Positions 9,184 to 21,700 of a stretch of DNA of 64,000 nt are shown piece by piece; position 1 is the stretch's first letter; each line of letters begins with the position of its first letter. Location: NCBI GenBank assembly GCA_005656395.1, contig SRSI01000050.1:1674001-1738000 (forward strand), given 5' to 3'. The notes beneath the pieces were generated by a model, which saw only the letters and a list, made by a program, of their open reading frames with translations, searched no databases and had not been told where the DNA came from. The position numbers and the translations under genes are program-made. This DNA is from Strongyloides papillosus. Its lineage: Eukaryota > Nematoda > Chromadorea > Rhabditida > Strongyloididae.

Positions 9184-10324
9184 TCACTCGTTGACTTGTT
9201 TTCTTCCATAGGATTGTCTCCTTTCGTTTTGTTTTCTTCTTTTATACCAGCTAGAAATATTGTCGGAAGTTAGCATATTTGGATCTTTGCGCATTCCAAT
9301 AATATTTAGTGCAGATGCATATTTCTGGAAATCACTATCAGATGGTGTTTTTCCTTCCAGTGATTTATACCATTGTTCAAGAATAGGTAATTCCGTGTCT
9401 TTGTCAAATCTTATTGCTCTACACTTCTTGGATCCAGTACCTGGTAAGACTCCCTCGTGATTTCCTTGAGATTCCCCTGGATTTGAATTACCACCATCAA
9501 GTACTGGAGTCTCGCCAACATTACTATCCGTGCCACTACCCACTGCGTCATGGTGGTGAACATCGGCCTCACTTGAAATTGAAGGCATTCTTGGGGACGA
9601 AAGCAAATTAGAATCATGACTTCCATCCGATGTTGGTGTGGGAATTTCATCCATGCTTCCAATATGTGATTTTATTGCATGAATAATTTCTTCATTTATT
9701 CGGAGAAGAGTTTTCAATGATACTTCTCTAAGTGAAGAATTTTCTTTACCTTCATCGTTGATGTACTAAAAAACTGTATAATGATATACAAAAGTACTTA
9801 AAAAAAACTTACCTTGTTAACTGCATCTGGTATATGATCCTCGACTTCGGGTATCTTCAATAGTAAGTACTGAAATAAGTTCCTATATATAATATCTATT
9901 TCTTGCAATTTAATAAAATCTTCGAATCTTCTATAAAATAAAGTAAATAAATTCAGAAAATTCCAAAACTTACAGAGGAACGAGGATTTCTACTGCTAAT
10001 TTATGATTAAGTAAAGTACTGACGGACCTAATTTCAGTATTTATATTTGGACAGAGCAAATTTAATGGATAATATTCCATGTTTGAATGTTGAATAAATG
10101 CTAAAAGATATAAATTTATAAAATGGTACCAAATTACCTTGAGATTGGTCAGCCAAATCTCCTAAATCCATTTTTTCCATAATCTTTCTACATAAATCTT
10201 TCATCAAAATTTTTGGGTCAAGTGCCATTTTTTTCTCAATTGATACATGAGATAGATTTAAAATATTCCCCCCTATAATATCAAGACTTGGTCTGATGAT
10301 CACCTTAACAATTAATACATCCAT
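9184..10324 (-). CDS. ULD-homeodomain protein, array copy 4
   Basis: Exons 10324-10138, 10100-9974, 9930-9813, 9765-9184; 337 residues; introns of 37, 43 and 47 nt, all GT..AG. The ULD-like N-terminus starts MDVLIVKVIIRPSLDIIGG (the in-frame TGA just upstream fixes this start) and contains LMKDLCRKIMEKMDLGDL, then exon 2 AFIQHSNMEYYPL. The C-terminal homeodomain-like region has CRAIRFDKDTELPILEQWYK, DFQKYASALNI, an inserted loop IGMRKDPNM, and NISSWYKRRKQNERRQ. It has the least damaged recognition helix and intact splice sites, so it may be nearest to the founder. The linker carries a PTPTSDGSHDS stretch shared with copies 1-3. SATB, DVE-1 and Drosophila Dve combine a ULD and an atypical homeodomain; orthology to dve-1 is inference. 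Confidence 0.75.
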
Positions 10325-11583
10325 ATCTCAGTTGTTTTACAGCAAAATTTCTGAAAAAAAACATATAAATAAGAATAATGATTTTAAACTCTGGAGATAG
10401 AAGAAAAATAAAAACGAGGGAAAACTTTTAGAAATGGGTAACACATTTCAAATAATCCATGTGTTATTCTATGGAAGTTTATATACTAAAATTATTGCTA
10501 TGTCTAGTGAAATTTGCACTTTTACAACCCATATAAATAGAAAACATATTTTATTAACAAGAAAAATATCCTTTGCAATCATGTTAGTCTCTTATTAGTG
10601 GTGTTGTCGGAGATTTAGATTGATATTGACAGGGTGGAATAAAGATGTTTTTTTGAAAAACAGTATTCCTGGAGAAATTTGCGATGAAAACTGCCTCTAT
10701 TTCATTTGTAGTAACCTTTTCCATAAACTATGTACGAACTCTAGTAAATATTATTATTTGTTGATAACTAAGTTGGCGGTATTTAAAAACTTTAATTATT
10801 ATCTTAACTCCAGAGCAACATATTAGAATTCCCTTCATCAATTTTAAGTATTGGCTGTAAAACGAGCCATTAACAATGATCGTAGCTAGCCCGAAAACTC
10901 CAACAGCTACTATTTTTCATTTTACTTTTCAAATTTAACAATTTTAAAATATTTCTACCCAAATTTTGTTTTAAAGCAAAATCTTAATTTAAAATAAAAA
11001 AACTAAAAAGCTTATTTTTGATAAATGCATAAATGTTTGTTTACTCCTATATTTTCTAAGAAGTGTAAAAGTTAAACAAATTAATCCTTTATCCGACGTG
11101 GATTTCTTTTACTTTATTTTATAAGTGTTTACACTTAAACTCTTAGAAATATTGTTTTAAAATTGAAATTAACACATCAAATTCCTCATATACGTAAATT
11201 TTTTCAATGATAGAAGCACTTTGGAGATTTTATGAAACTCCATTGCATCTTCCTAACTATGACATCTTTCAATTTCTTAGATAAAAGACCACTAAAATGT
11301 AAGAAATTATTCTATGTAGAAAATCAGATGATCATTAAAAATAATACAAACATTTCAAGGAATTGTGGGACCACCTTATTTCGTGAATAAACAATCAAAT
11401 AATCAAACAATCATAGGACATTTAAATCAAATTTTTTTTATAAATAGTAACAGCCTTACCCATAGATTGTAATCTAGTTTATTCTAACCAAAGTAAATAA
11501 CACATCAAATTTTTGGAGAAACATCTACGTCAATTATTGCCACCAAAAGTATAATTTGCTTATTTTCGTAGAAATTCTAATTA
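10325..11583. other. Array edge and promoter region of the Aurora-type kinase
   Basis: From 10325 to about 10545 the sequence is homologous to the promoter part of the array spacers (single copy of the ~125-bp unit), then homology ends; this is the upstream limit of the array. The rest is AT-rich. A minus-strand frame at about 10925-10735 is open for some 60 codons (AVGVFGLATIIVNGSFYSQY..) but has no start, splice context or family match that I can name. TTTTCGTAG lies about 13 bases before the kinase ATG and is a likely trans-splice acceptor. Confidence 0.5.
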
Positions 11584-12565
11584 ATGAACAATAATAATAA
11601 TAATTCCGTATCTCGACCTTTGACAAGAGGTCAACTCCGTAATTTGGTACGAGAACACGATAATGAATCTCCGTAAGTTTCAAACACAATCAAATGAACT
11701 CAATTTTTCAGATTCCTGCGTCTATCCTCATTCGAGATCGGCCGTCCTCTTGGAAAGGGAAAATTCGGGAGTGTCTATCTTGCGAGAACAAAAAAGGAGC
11801 ATTTCGTCTGTGCACTGAAGATTTTATTTAAAAGTCAGGTCAGGAAATGTGAAGTTGAACACCAGGTTGAACGTGAAATTGAGATTCACGGACACTTAAG
11901 GCATCCCAACATTCTTAGGATGTATAATTGGTTTAACGATGAAAAGAGAATTTTCCTTGTATTGGAGTATGCAGCTAAGGGAGAATTGTATAAAGAACTT
12001 AAGAAATGTGGGAAATTCGATGAAGACCGCTCAGCTAAGGTAATTTTTATCATCATCCAATTTGATTATTTACCTTTTTCAGTACATCTTACAAATAGCC
12101 GATGCTCTAAACTATTGTCACAGTAAGAATGTCATCCATAGGGATCTCAAGCCGGAAAATATTCTCATTGACATTACCGGTAGTTTAAAACTTGCCGATT
12201 TTGGTTGGTCCGTACACACTCCAAGTAATGATCGTAGAACACAGTGTGGGACAATCTACTATCTTCCCCCAGAAGTTGTATTAGGTCTTCGGTACGATCA
12301 TAACGTTGACAATTGGTCACTTGGTGTTTTGTGTTATGAGTTTCTACATGGAAAACCACCTTTTGATGATGATGATAGAAAGGCGTGTTTTCACAAGATC
12401 GTTTCTGCTGTTTATACATGTGATGATGATATTAGCCCTGGAGCAAAAAGTTTGATTTCCCGACTTTTGACTAGAGTTCCGAAAAGGCGTTTGCAGTTGA
12501 AGGATGTTTTGAAGGATCCATGGGTACTATCACCTTTCTCGGCATCTACCGTTAAAATCGATTAA
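11584..12565 (+). CDS. air-2: Aurora-type serine/threonine kinase (Aurora B/AIR-2-like)
   Basis: Exons 11584-11672, 11712-12039, 12083-12565; 299 residues. Aurora kinases phosphorylate mitotic substrates; the B type is the catalytic part of the chromosomal passenger complex. After a 30-residue N-tail the kinase domain begins [18 protein letters not shown] (Gly loop), ALKILFKSQ (Lys of VAIK), [11 protein letters not shown] (alphaC Glu), HRDLKPEN (catalytic Asp), [11 protein letters not shown] (DFG and Aurora-specific WSV) and the activation loop RRTQCGT with the phosphorylated Thr. Length and short N-tail resemble AIR-2 rather than AIR-1. Unusual points: [11 protein letters not shown] where Aurora proteins normally have an Asp before YLPPE, and VDNWSLG for VDLWxxG. 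Catalytic residues are intact. It converges with the cadherin gene, leaving 193 bases between stops. The A or B assignment is less certain than family membership. Confidence 0.9.
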
Positions 12566-12758
12566 TTTTTCTTTGTATTTATTTTATGTATATCAACATG
12601 TATCATATTCTGTATTATTTTATTTAATTATTGTGTAACAGTAGTAAAAATTTTATTTTAGTAAAAAAGTATATTAATTATTATAAAATTTATTTATTTT
12701 TGCATAACAAAAAAAGCTACATAAATAGAAATATGAGATCAATATATATATTTATATT

Positions 12759-15700
12759 TTACAGGTATGGACTTTCTTTTCCATCGTCATCATCGTTGTC
12801 GTTACTAATATAATAACTTGAAGGATAATTGTAATTATTATCGCTAACATAACTAATACCATTTGTCGGAGAAAATGTAACAAGTCTTCGGCATCTTTTT
12901 TCGTTTCCATTACTATTATTATTTGAAGTTTCATCCATTTCTAAAGTTGGGTTTTGGTAGTAATCTTTTGAAATTACGTTGTTTTGTATCATGGAAGTTC
13001 TATTGATAAGAGGTGCATCGTAGATGTGACTTAAATTGTGAAGAGATGGATTACCATTGGATTGTTGAAGGTCAAGGGTATTTGTTAATTGTGTATTTGA
13101 TGAGAAACCAGGATTAATGTTACCCGAGATAACAAAAGTATTTGTACCAATGTTTTCATAAGATGAGAATGATGACATAGCATTATTTTGATATGATACA
13201 AAAGTCCTAGGAATATTATCAAGATTCGGAAATATAGAATTCTCCATCTTTTGATTGTCATTTTTCCTTTTCCTCCTTAAATCAGTTTTTTTACCACTTC
13301 TCCATTGATATTTATTAAAAAGAAAATAGATGAGTGAGAAAATAATCAGGATAAACAAAAACAGCATTGCAATAAGGATAATACTTCCTAAATCATCTAA
13401 CTTCTTACTTCTTCTATCAAAATTGCCCTCGCAATCATCACAATCATTCTCATTAACTGAAGGAACATTACAACCAACCTCAACTTGTCCAAGATGTTTA
13501 AGACTAAACAAACTATCAACTTTCGGTTTCTTAACATTACTAATCATTGAATAACCATAATCATTAATAATTAATCTCCTAACACATCCTTTAAATGGAA
13601 CAAAACTCGTTGATTTTGCTGCACCAACTAATATAGCGCTTAAATCTTTATGTACAAATGTTGGAATATATTTATTATCTATATCTTTTACAAATACCTC
13701 ACCATTTAACTTAAATGATATGGTATTTGGATTTGTCTTTGAGGTGATAATGCCAATTCTGTGCCAATGTAAGTTTGAAATATCTTTACTTATCTCTGTT
13801 ATGAATATATTTGTTAAACCATCATAGACGCAATAATTTAATGTTCCATTATTAATTGTAAGCATGAAAATTATTGATAAATTTATTGAGTATATTGATA
13901 GGAGAACACCATCTGTGTGATTGGTTTTAAAATCAATTTCTAGCTTTTGATTCTCTAATGAGTTTTTTGAATAGTGAACTGATGAAAGAATATTATCAGA
14001 GGTGTATGAAAAGATATCTGAAAAGGTATTTCCTGACATCCTCCTCCTTTGAATATTTTTTCTCGGAAAAGATGGCAAATCTTCAATACTACTCCTGTTA
14101 TTGGATATGAATTGTAGTAATTTCTTTCCATTTCCTGTTAACTCAAAAGCTACTTGACCATCACCTATTGAGACTGGTTGGATGATATCTTTACAACTTG
14201 AGTCAGTATCGAAAATACCATTGCACTTGCATGTATAACCATTCATCTCATTTTGGCATTTACCATATTTACTACAAACATCCTCTTGACAGTTGTTTTG
14301 CTTCACCACCAATGGGCAGTAGTCGATTAAATTTTCAACTGCCACATTGTAGTCAGATAATGGTAAATTGTTTAGATAAACATCTTTCATACAACCAAAG
14401 AATTCTGGAGAAATTATTTGATTACCTCTATTTATAACTTCATCATCATTACCAATACCACCTAACAAGAATGTCGTCGATGGTAGGGTAAACTTCCCAT
14501 AAATAGTTTCGATCTCCCTTCTACATATATCATTGCTACATTCAATACATTCTGTTCCTTTTTCATTACATCCTTTCAAATTAATTATAATGGAACTATG
14601 AGTAAACATCACTTGTATCCTCTTCCATATCCCATCATTAATTGGTGTATGGAAAAATTCATTAATCCATTCATTTGTCAAACTTCTGTTCAAACTTAAC
14701 CGAATATTTCCATTAATTAAATCAATAGTCAAATAATCATAAGGATTCTCTAATGTATATGAGTAAAAAAGTATTCCATTTTCTTGTTTTGTATTAAAAT
14801 CAAAAGTTAACTCTTCTACATCATCATTCTTCATATCAACTTTCATAAAACTACCATACTCAAAGGAGTAAATTTTTGTTTCACAACTATCTCCATAATA
14901 TCCCTTATTACATGAACAGAACATTGAATCAGGATAATCACCATCTCTTGGTATACACAAACCATTTTTACATACAATTCCATTACAAGTATTATTTCTA
15001 CTATAAATATTATCACCTTCATCACAATTAAATCTTTCAATACCATCTTTACATATACACTTATAACTTCCTGGTACATTAATACACCTTCCATTATTAC
15101 CGCAAATATTTTTTGCACCCAAACATTCATTAATATCTTCCTCACAATATACACCCTTAAATCCCTGAAGACACGTACATTGCTCAGTTTTTGAATCACA
15201 ATAACCACCATTTTGGCAATCACCAAGTTGGGAGGTATGATAATTTTGTCCAAATATCTGTGATATATAAAATGGCCTTTTAAAACATTTCTTAATACTA
15301 TTATTGTCAGATATCTTATCTTCCAAACAATTATACTTTATATTAATCACCGGTCCATACCAACTATATGAATAATAAGAATATTCATTAAAGTTTTTTG
15401 TTGGAATAATTTTCATGCCACAAGAAACTTTTTTACACATACTCTGACACATATCATCAACCATCCTAACTTTTTCACCCAAATGATTATCATCAATAAA
15501 TTTTTTGATAATCTTCTTAACTTCCTCTTTTTTTATTATTCTATTAAAAGAATCAACCATTGAAATGAATATTTCATTTTTTATACTCTTCATATTATCG
15601 TTATCTTTAATTCCTATCAATCTAACAGCCATATCATTAAATTTCTTCTGTATTTGATATAAAATTTCTCCAATACCTGAAGGTAAGGGTGTATCAACTT

Positions 15701-18700
15701 CTAACCATATACCTTCATTTGGATAGTCATTATATAGTGATCCTATTATTTTGTATGTTGTATTGTCTTGATAAACTTTTATATCACTTGCTTTCGAAAA
15801 TTTTTCGTATGACATTCTACAGCTTTGTAATGTATTGTTTGTGTTATAGTCAATTTTGCATTTATTATTACCGTAAATTCCAACGTCTATATAATTTGGA
15901 GTTCCTTGAGTTATAATATTCTTGATCAAAGGTTTTCTTCCATAATCATTTTTCATCTTCTCAATTCCAAGAACAATAACTTCCTTCCTTACTTTACCAA
16001 TATTATTGGTGTATTTTAATGGGATATTTATATAATCAACATTTGGTAACTCTCTTTTAATAATTCTTTTATTCACCAATACTTTTTGCTCCCCATTGAT
16101 AACAAAAAGGTCCCTCAATTTACTATCCTCAACCTCAACTTTTTCATTCTTCTTAATATTTAATAAAGCAATATTTGTATTTTCTTTTGTCCCCTCAATT
16201 GTATATGCTATCAATTTTGGTGCATCTTCAATCACTCTATTTACTTTAACTATAAGTATTGCTTTACTTCTTAGAATTTCCACTTTATTTTTTGTTCCGG
16301 CTTTTTCAAGAATTGTTAAAATGTATTTGTACGTCTTTGGTTTGAATTTCTTTAATGGATCCATTGTAACATTATTACATACACTTATGAATCCTTGTTC
16401 CCCATCCATACAAATTAATCCATCATCATTCTTGTCCTCCGGGTAAATTGAATAAGTATATTCCCCATTATTGGTGTTTAAGAAGTTAAACTCAAGAAGC
16501 TTAACTTTCTTTTCAATTTTATCAATGGATAATTCTATAGTATAAAATGTCTTGTCAAATATTGGAAATGGTGTAGAATTGGTGAATGTTAATGTTATTT
16601 TATCGTGTTTAGGAGCTTTCCTATCGAGTTTACCATTTTTCACCATTACATCTAGTGTCAATGTATCATCATCAATCATTGGTAGGTTATTGTTAGATTG
16701 CAATGTAATTAATCCAACTTTCCTATCAATTACTATTCCGTCAATAGGTTGGGATGGAGAATTGGTATAGAAATTTAACTCTGACCCCTTTCCTAAGTCG
16801 AGATCCATAGCTTCGATGGATGATAAAATAGTATTAGGCTTGGAATATTTACTAATTTCATAGGTAGCATTCATCATATCATTATTTGGACCAATAATAA
16901 CCGGGAAGTACTCATTAACATCGAGAACTTTAATATTTAATATCTTTACTTTATCACCATATTGAAGTTTTATTGAATATAAACTTTCTGTTTCATAATC
17001 AAGCTTTCCAATTAGATATAATGTCTGATTTTTAATTTCAAACAAATTCTCCTTCTCACAAACATCATTGAAGATATTGTTCCTATTTTTTGGGCAAGTA
17101 ATTGATGTTACAATATATTTTTTATCCAATTCAAACAGTCTACTATTGAAATCAATATTTTCCCATACCGGTATCGTTAGTTGATCAGAAACTTCAATAA
17201 AACTATCTTTTTCTAGAGATACAACGTCATTACTAATTATTTCCTTTTCAATTACAATATCAATAAATGCTTCATTTGGATTGTCACCCATATCTAATGC
17301 CATAATTCTGATTTTTATCTTCTTTTCAAACATATTACGACTGGAGATAAAAATTACTTTTCCGGTCATTGGTTCAACATAAACGATATCTGTTTTTGGA
17401 TCATGCAATTTATAGATAATTCTAGCATTCATACCTTCGTCTTCATCAGTAGCTTTAACTACATACAAAACATCACCAAACTTTTCATCTCCATTCAACT
17501 TTACATAATCAATTTTTTTATCAAACTTCGGTTTATTGTCGTTTTTATCTTTGACAGTAACAAAAAATGTTGTTGATATCTGCCAGAAGTCATCTTTCGC
17601 CGTTACACGTAACTTATACTCAGAAACCTCCTCTCTATCTAAACTCTTCATAACCTTTAATTCACCACTTTTACTATCTAAATTAAAAGTATCATTGTAA
17701 TTGTTTTCGAGGAAGTATAAATTATTCCTATTTTCCACATCAATATCAAGATCAGTACTTGTTATGAAAGCAATAACCTCACCTATGGGATTGTTTTCAT
17801 ATATCTCTGGTGAGAATAACCTCGTAAACTTTGGGCTATTGTCATTTTGATCCTTAACATTAACCAGTACATTTGTTGTCGTTGATAAGTTTCCATTATC
17901 TTTAGCTTCAACTATTAGTATGTACTTATTTTGTGTTTCTGCATCAAGAGTTTTGGTCAAAGTAACTTCACCTGTCACAGAATCAATGGTAAATTCATTA
18001 TTATCGTTACCATCAATGATTTTATAACTTATTTGATTGTACTCACTTGAATCCTCATCAATTGCATGAACTGTTATCAATTTCTTAGGCACAATCTCAT
18101 TCTCCTCAACTTTCACTTCATATATAGGTAAAACAAATCTGGGTGGCTCGTTAACATCAATGACATGTACTTGTACTCTCTGATAAGAAGAATAAGCCAT
18201 GTAGTTTGAGAGTGAAACACCAATAATAAGATTATATCCAGGAAAAGACTCACGGTCAAGTTTCTTAACAGACAAAACTCCAGTCAAAGGATCAATAGAA
18301 AAGTCATTATTAGGATCACCAGAAGCAATAAAATACTTTATAATACTATCGTCATTACCATTATTAGTAGCTTCAATTTTCAATATATCAACGTTCTTTG
18401 TATCTTCCCTTAACGCAATTCTACTTTTTAATAATGGTAGTAGTTTTGGGAATCTTGATTGTGTGGCAATGTAAATGCTTAATTTTGTTGTTGTGTTGAG
18501 GCCACTACCATCTGTGACTATAACACCAATATCATAGTTGTTTTTTCCTTCTTCTAAAATATCTTTCAAATATATTACACCGTTTTCATCAATATAAAAA
18601 TACTGACTATCAACATCCGTTATAGAATACTTTAATGTATCACTTTTATATAAATTTGATGATACTTTTTCAATACTATCAATGGCAAAAATAATACTAT

Positions 18701-21700
18701 CACGTTTGGTGTTTTCTTTAATATAAACATCAAATAGTGTATTCCTTATTATAGGACCATTTCTATCTTCAATATTCTTAACTTCAACAATTACAGGTAC
18801 AGATGATGTGAGATAATTAAACTTCCCATTATCCTCAGCAATAACAGTAAAGTTCCATAAATATTTATCCTCATAATCTAAACTTCTTAATAATGATATC
18901 TGACCGGTTTTTGAATTAATTGAAAATGGGAAGCTACCAGTAAAGTCATATTCATTGTTTTCTATGCGATAAATTATGTATCCATTATCACCTTCATCCA
19001 TATCTTTACCGGTTACCTCAATTAAGTTATCAATGGGTTTTGTGTTTTCATCAATTTTTATATAGTACAGGGGTTTAGAAAATATTGGTGGGTTATCGTT
19101 AACATCAACTACATGGATAATTACATTTCCATAATTGTTATTAATGTTTGTACCAGAATCAAAAGCTTCAATGGTTAGGATATATTTTGATTTTTCCTCT
19201 CTATCTAATGGTTTATTTAGATAGATAACTCCTGATGTTGAGTTGATTGAAAAGTATTCAGCTGGACCATCTATTAGTGAATACTTGATTAACCCATTTA
19301 AATTTTCATCATTATCATATGCTACCATTTCTGTAATAGGAAGATTATAAATACCTTCTATTACATAAACTTCTTTTGTCTTCTCATAAAAAGTAGGTAT
19401 ATTATCATTAACATCCTCAACATTAACCAAAATTTGTCCTATAATCATGTCATTGATACTTTTAATTGTGCAGGTAAAATTTTTCAAAATTTCATAATCA
19501 ACATCACTATCAAGAAGAACCACACCGGCTGATGAGATGTACCTGCACATTGGTGATGAGGAATACCCAATAATATCATTCTTATCTTCAAATTTAATCA
19601 AAAAACTTCCTATCGGTGTATTCTCCTTAATACTAATCTTAAAAATCTCCTTATCATCCTCCTCAATATTATCGTCTTTTTCTTTTATCAATTTAACTTC
19701 ATGTCTTGTTCTCAACATCGGTTGACCATTATCATACCCCTCAACAGTAAAATTAACTTCATCATTTGTTAAATTATCTACATTTAGATATAGGTAACCA
19801 AAAACATTATCAATATAAACTTCATTTTGTGGTAAAGATTCAGGGAGAATTCTGTAATGTATTACACCACCATATCCTTCATCCGGATCAACAGCATTTA
19901 CAATCCCTATCAAATCATTTTTCTTCTTCTCTTTACTAATAAAAAATGTCGAAGACGGTGTTTCAAAGGTCGGTGGATTATCATTAATATCATTAACAAT
20001 AACAGTAACCGTTGCCTTAACATAATTCACAATATTAGGAAAAACATTATCATAAACAGTAACCTCCAATACATGCTTTTTCTCATGTTCATAATCCAAA
20101 CCACCCTCAAGTACGATGGCCCCATCATCATCATCAATACCAAAAACCCCATAAGGATTACTCTCAGGTGATAATCTATAATTAAGATAACAATCACTAT
20201 CATCATCACGGATATCAAATTTAAAAATCTTATCACCAATTTTCGCATTCTCATCAACATACACTGTCATCTCTTTATTCGATATTTGAGGTTTATTATC
20301 ATTTATATCTTCAATATATAGATAACTATCGCAAGATGATGAAAAATTTAAGGAATTTGTGACTTTAATACCAAATTTGTAGAATGATTCTTTTTCGTGA
20401 TTAAATGAACCATTTACACGTAGGATACCTGTTGATGATTCGACTTTGATGTTGGATGGTGAGTTAATTAACTCGTAATGTAATTCATCGGCTTTCTGAG
20501 TGACTATTGAACCAATAATCGAGTCAAGTGGAGCGTCTTCTCTTATGAAGTACCTTTGACTCTCGATACATGATAAAATTTTTGGTTTTTTACTTTCGAT
20601 TTTGTTAATATTAATTGAGATAGGAATGGGGTATTCAATGTCATTTGTACATAGTACGATTTTTATTGTACCATAATAAGTGTAACTTCCATTGACATTG
20701 ATTAATTTTTTCAATAAAATAATACCTGTGTGTTTGTTTATCTCAAATACCTCACTTATTTCATGATATTTAGAATCAAATGTGAAGGACATGAGTTTGT
20801 CATTATTTTTTATGGGTAATATTTTTGAAATATTTCCAATTACACTTCCAATCTTCAATTCACTCTCCTCAACTGGTATGTTAATAATTGTTGGAAGGTA
20901 ACTTTTATCAAAGTTCAATAAAAATTTAGGTGTATCAATGTTTATAATAACTTGAGTTTCAGCTGTCTCACCATCTCTACCAACGGCAATTAATACTAAT
21001 TTTATAATTTTCATTTCACTCTCAAATTTCCTCCTAACCTTAAGATCACCATTATCATTGACGTCAAAGAAATTTTTACTACCAATATAAGTACCATCAA
21101 TAACCTGATCAACAATAAAGATAAAGGATTCCTTTGATGGCACAACACTTCCTATGACATCTCCAACATTTGTCGTGGAGTGAATGGTAAATTCATATAA
21201 CTTTTTTTCAAATTGAAACCCTTCAACTTCTTTCCATTGTATCAAAGCAATTTGACGTTGAGTTGATTTTCTTAATAAATCAGTTATTATTATTCCGTTC
21301 CTCTCATCATATGCTCGATCAAAGACATTCAATGTCACGTAAGTTGGTTTATTTTTAATATTCATGTTATTGAATTTTTTATCAATATTTAAATTACCGT
21401 TTGGATCAATTGTGATAATGTCATTAAATTTTGACATCTCTTTTGAATTGTACAATGAGTACCCTAATGAAGCATTGATACCGTAGTCATAATCTATACA
21501 AGGTAATTGAATTGTTAGAGGTAATTTTTTGATAACAACAGCATTTATACCAATACATTCCGGGTAATTATCGTTTGTATCAGTGATTTTTATTGTAATC
21601 CATTTTCTATGTGAAATGTTGTTGTGTGATATTTGGAGTAAAATCTTTATTTCCTCATACTCTTCACGATCAATAGAATTCTTAACCATAAGAATATTAT

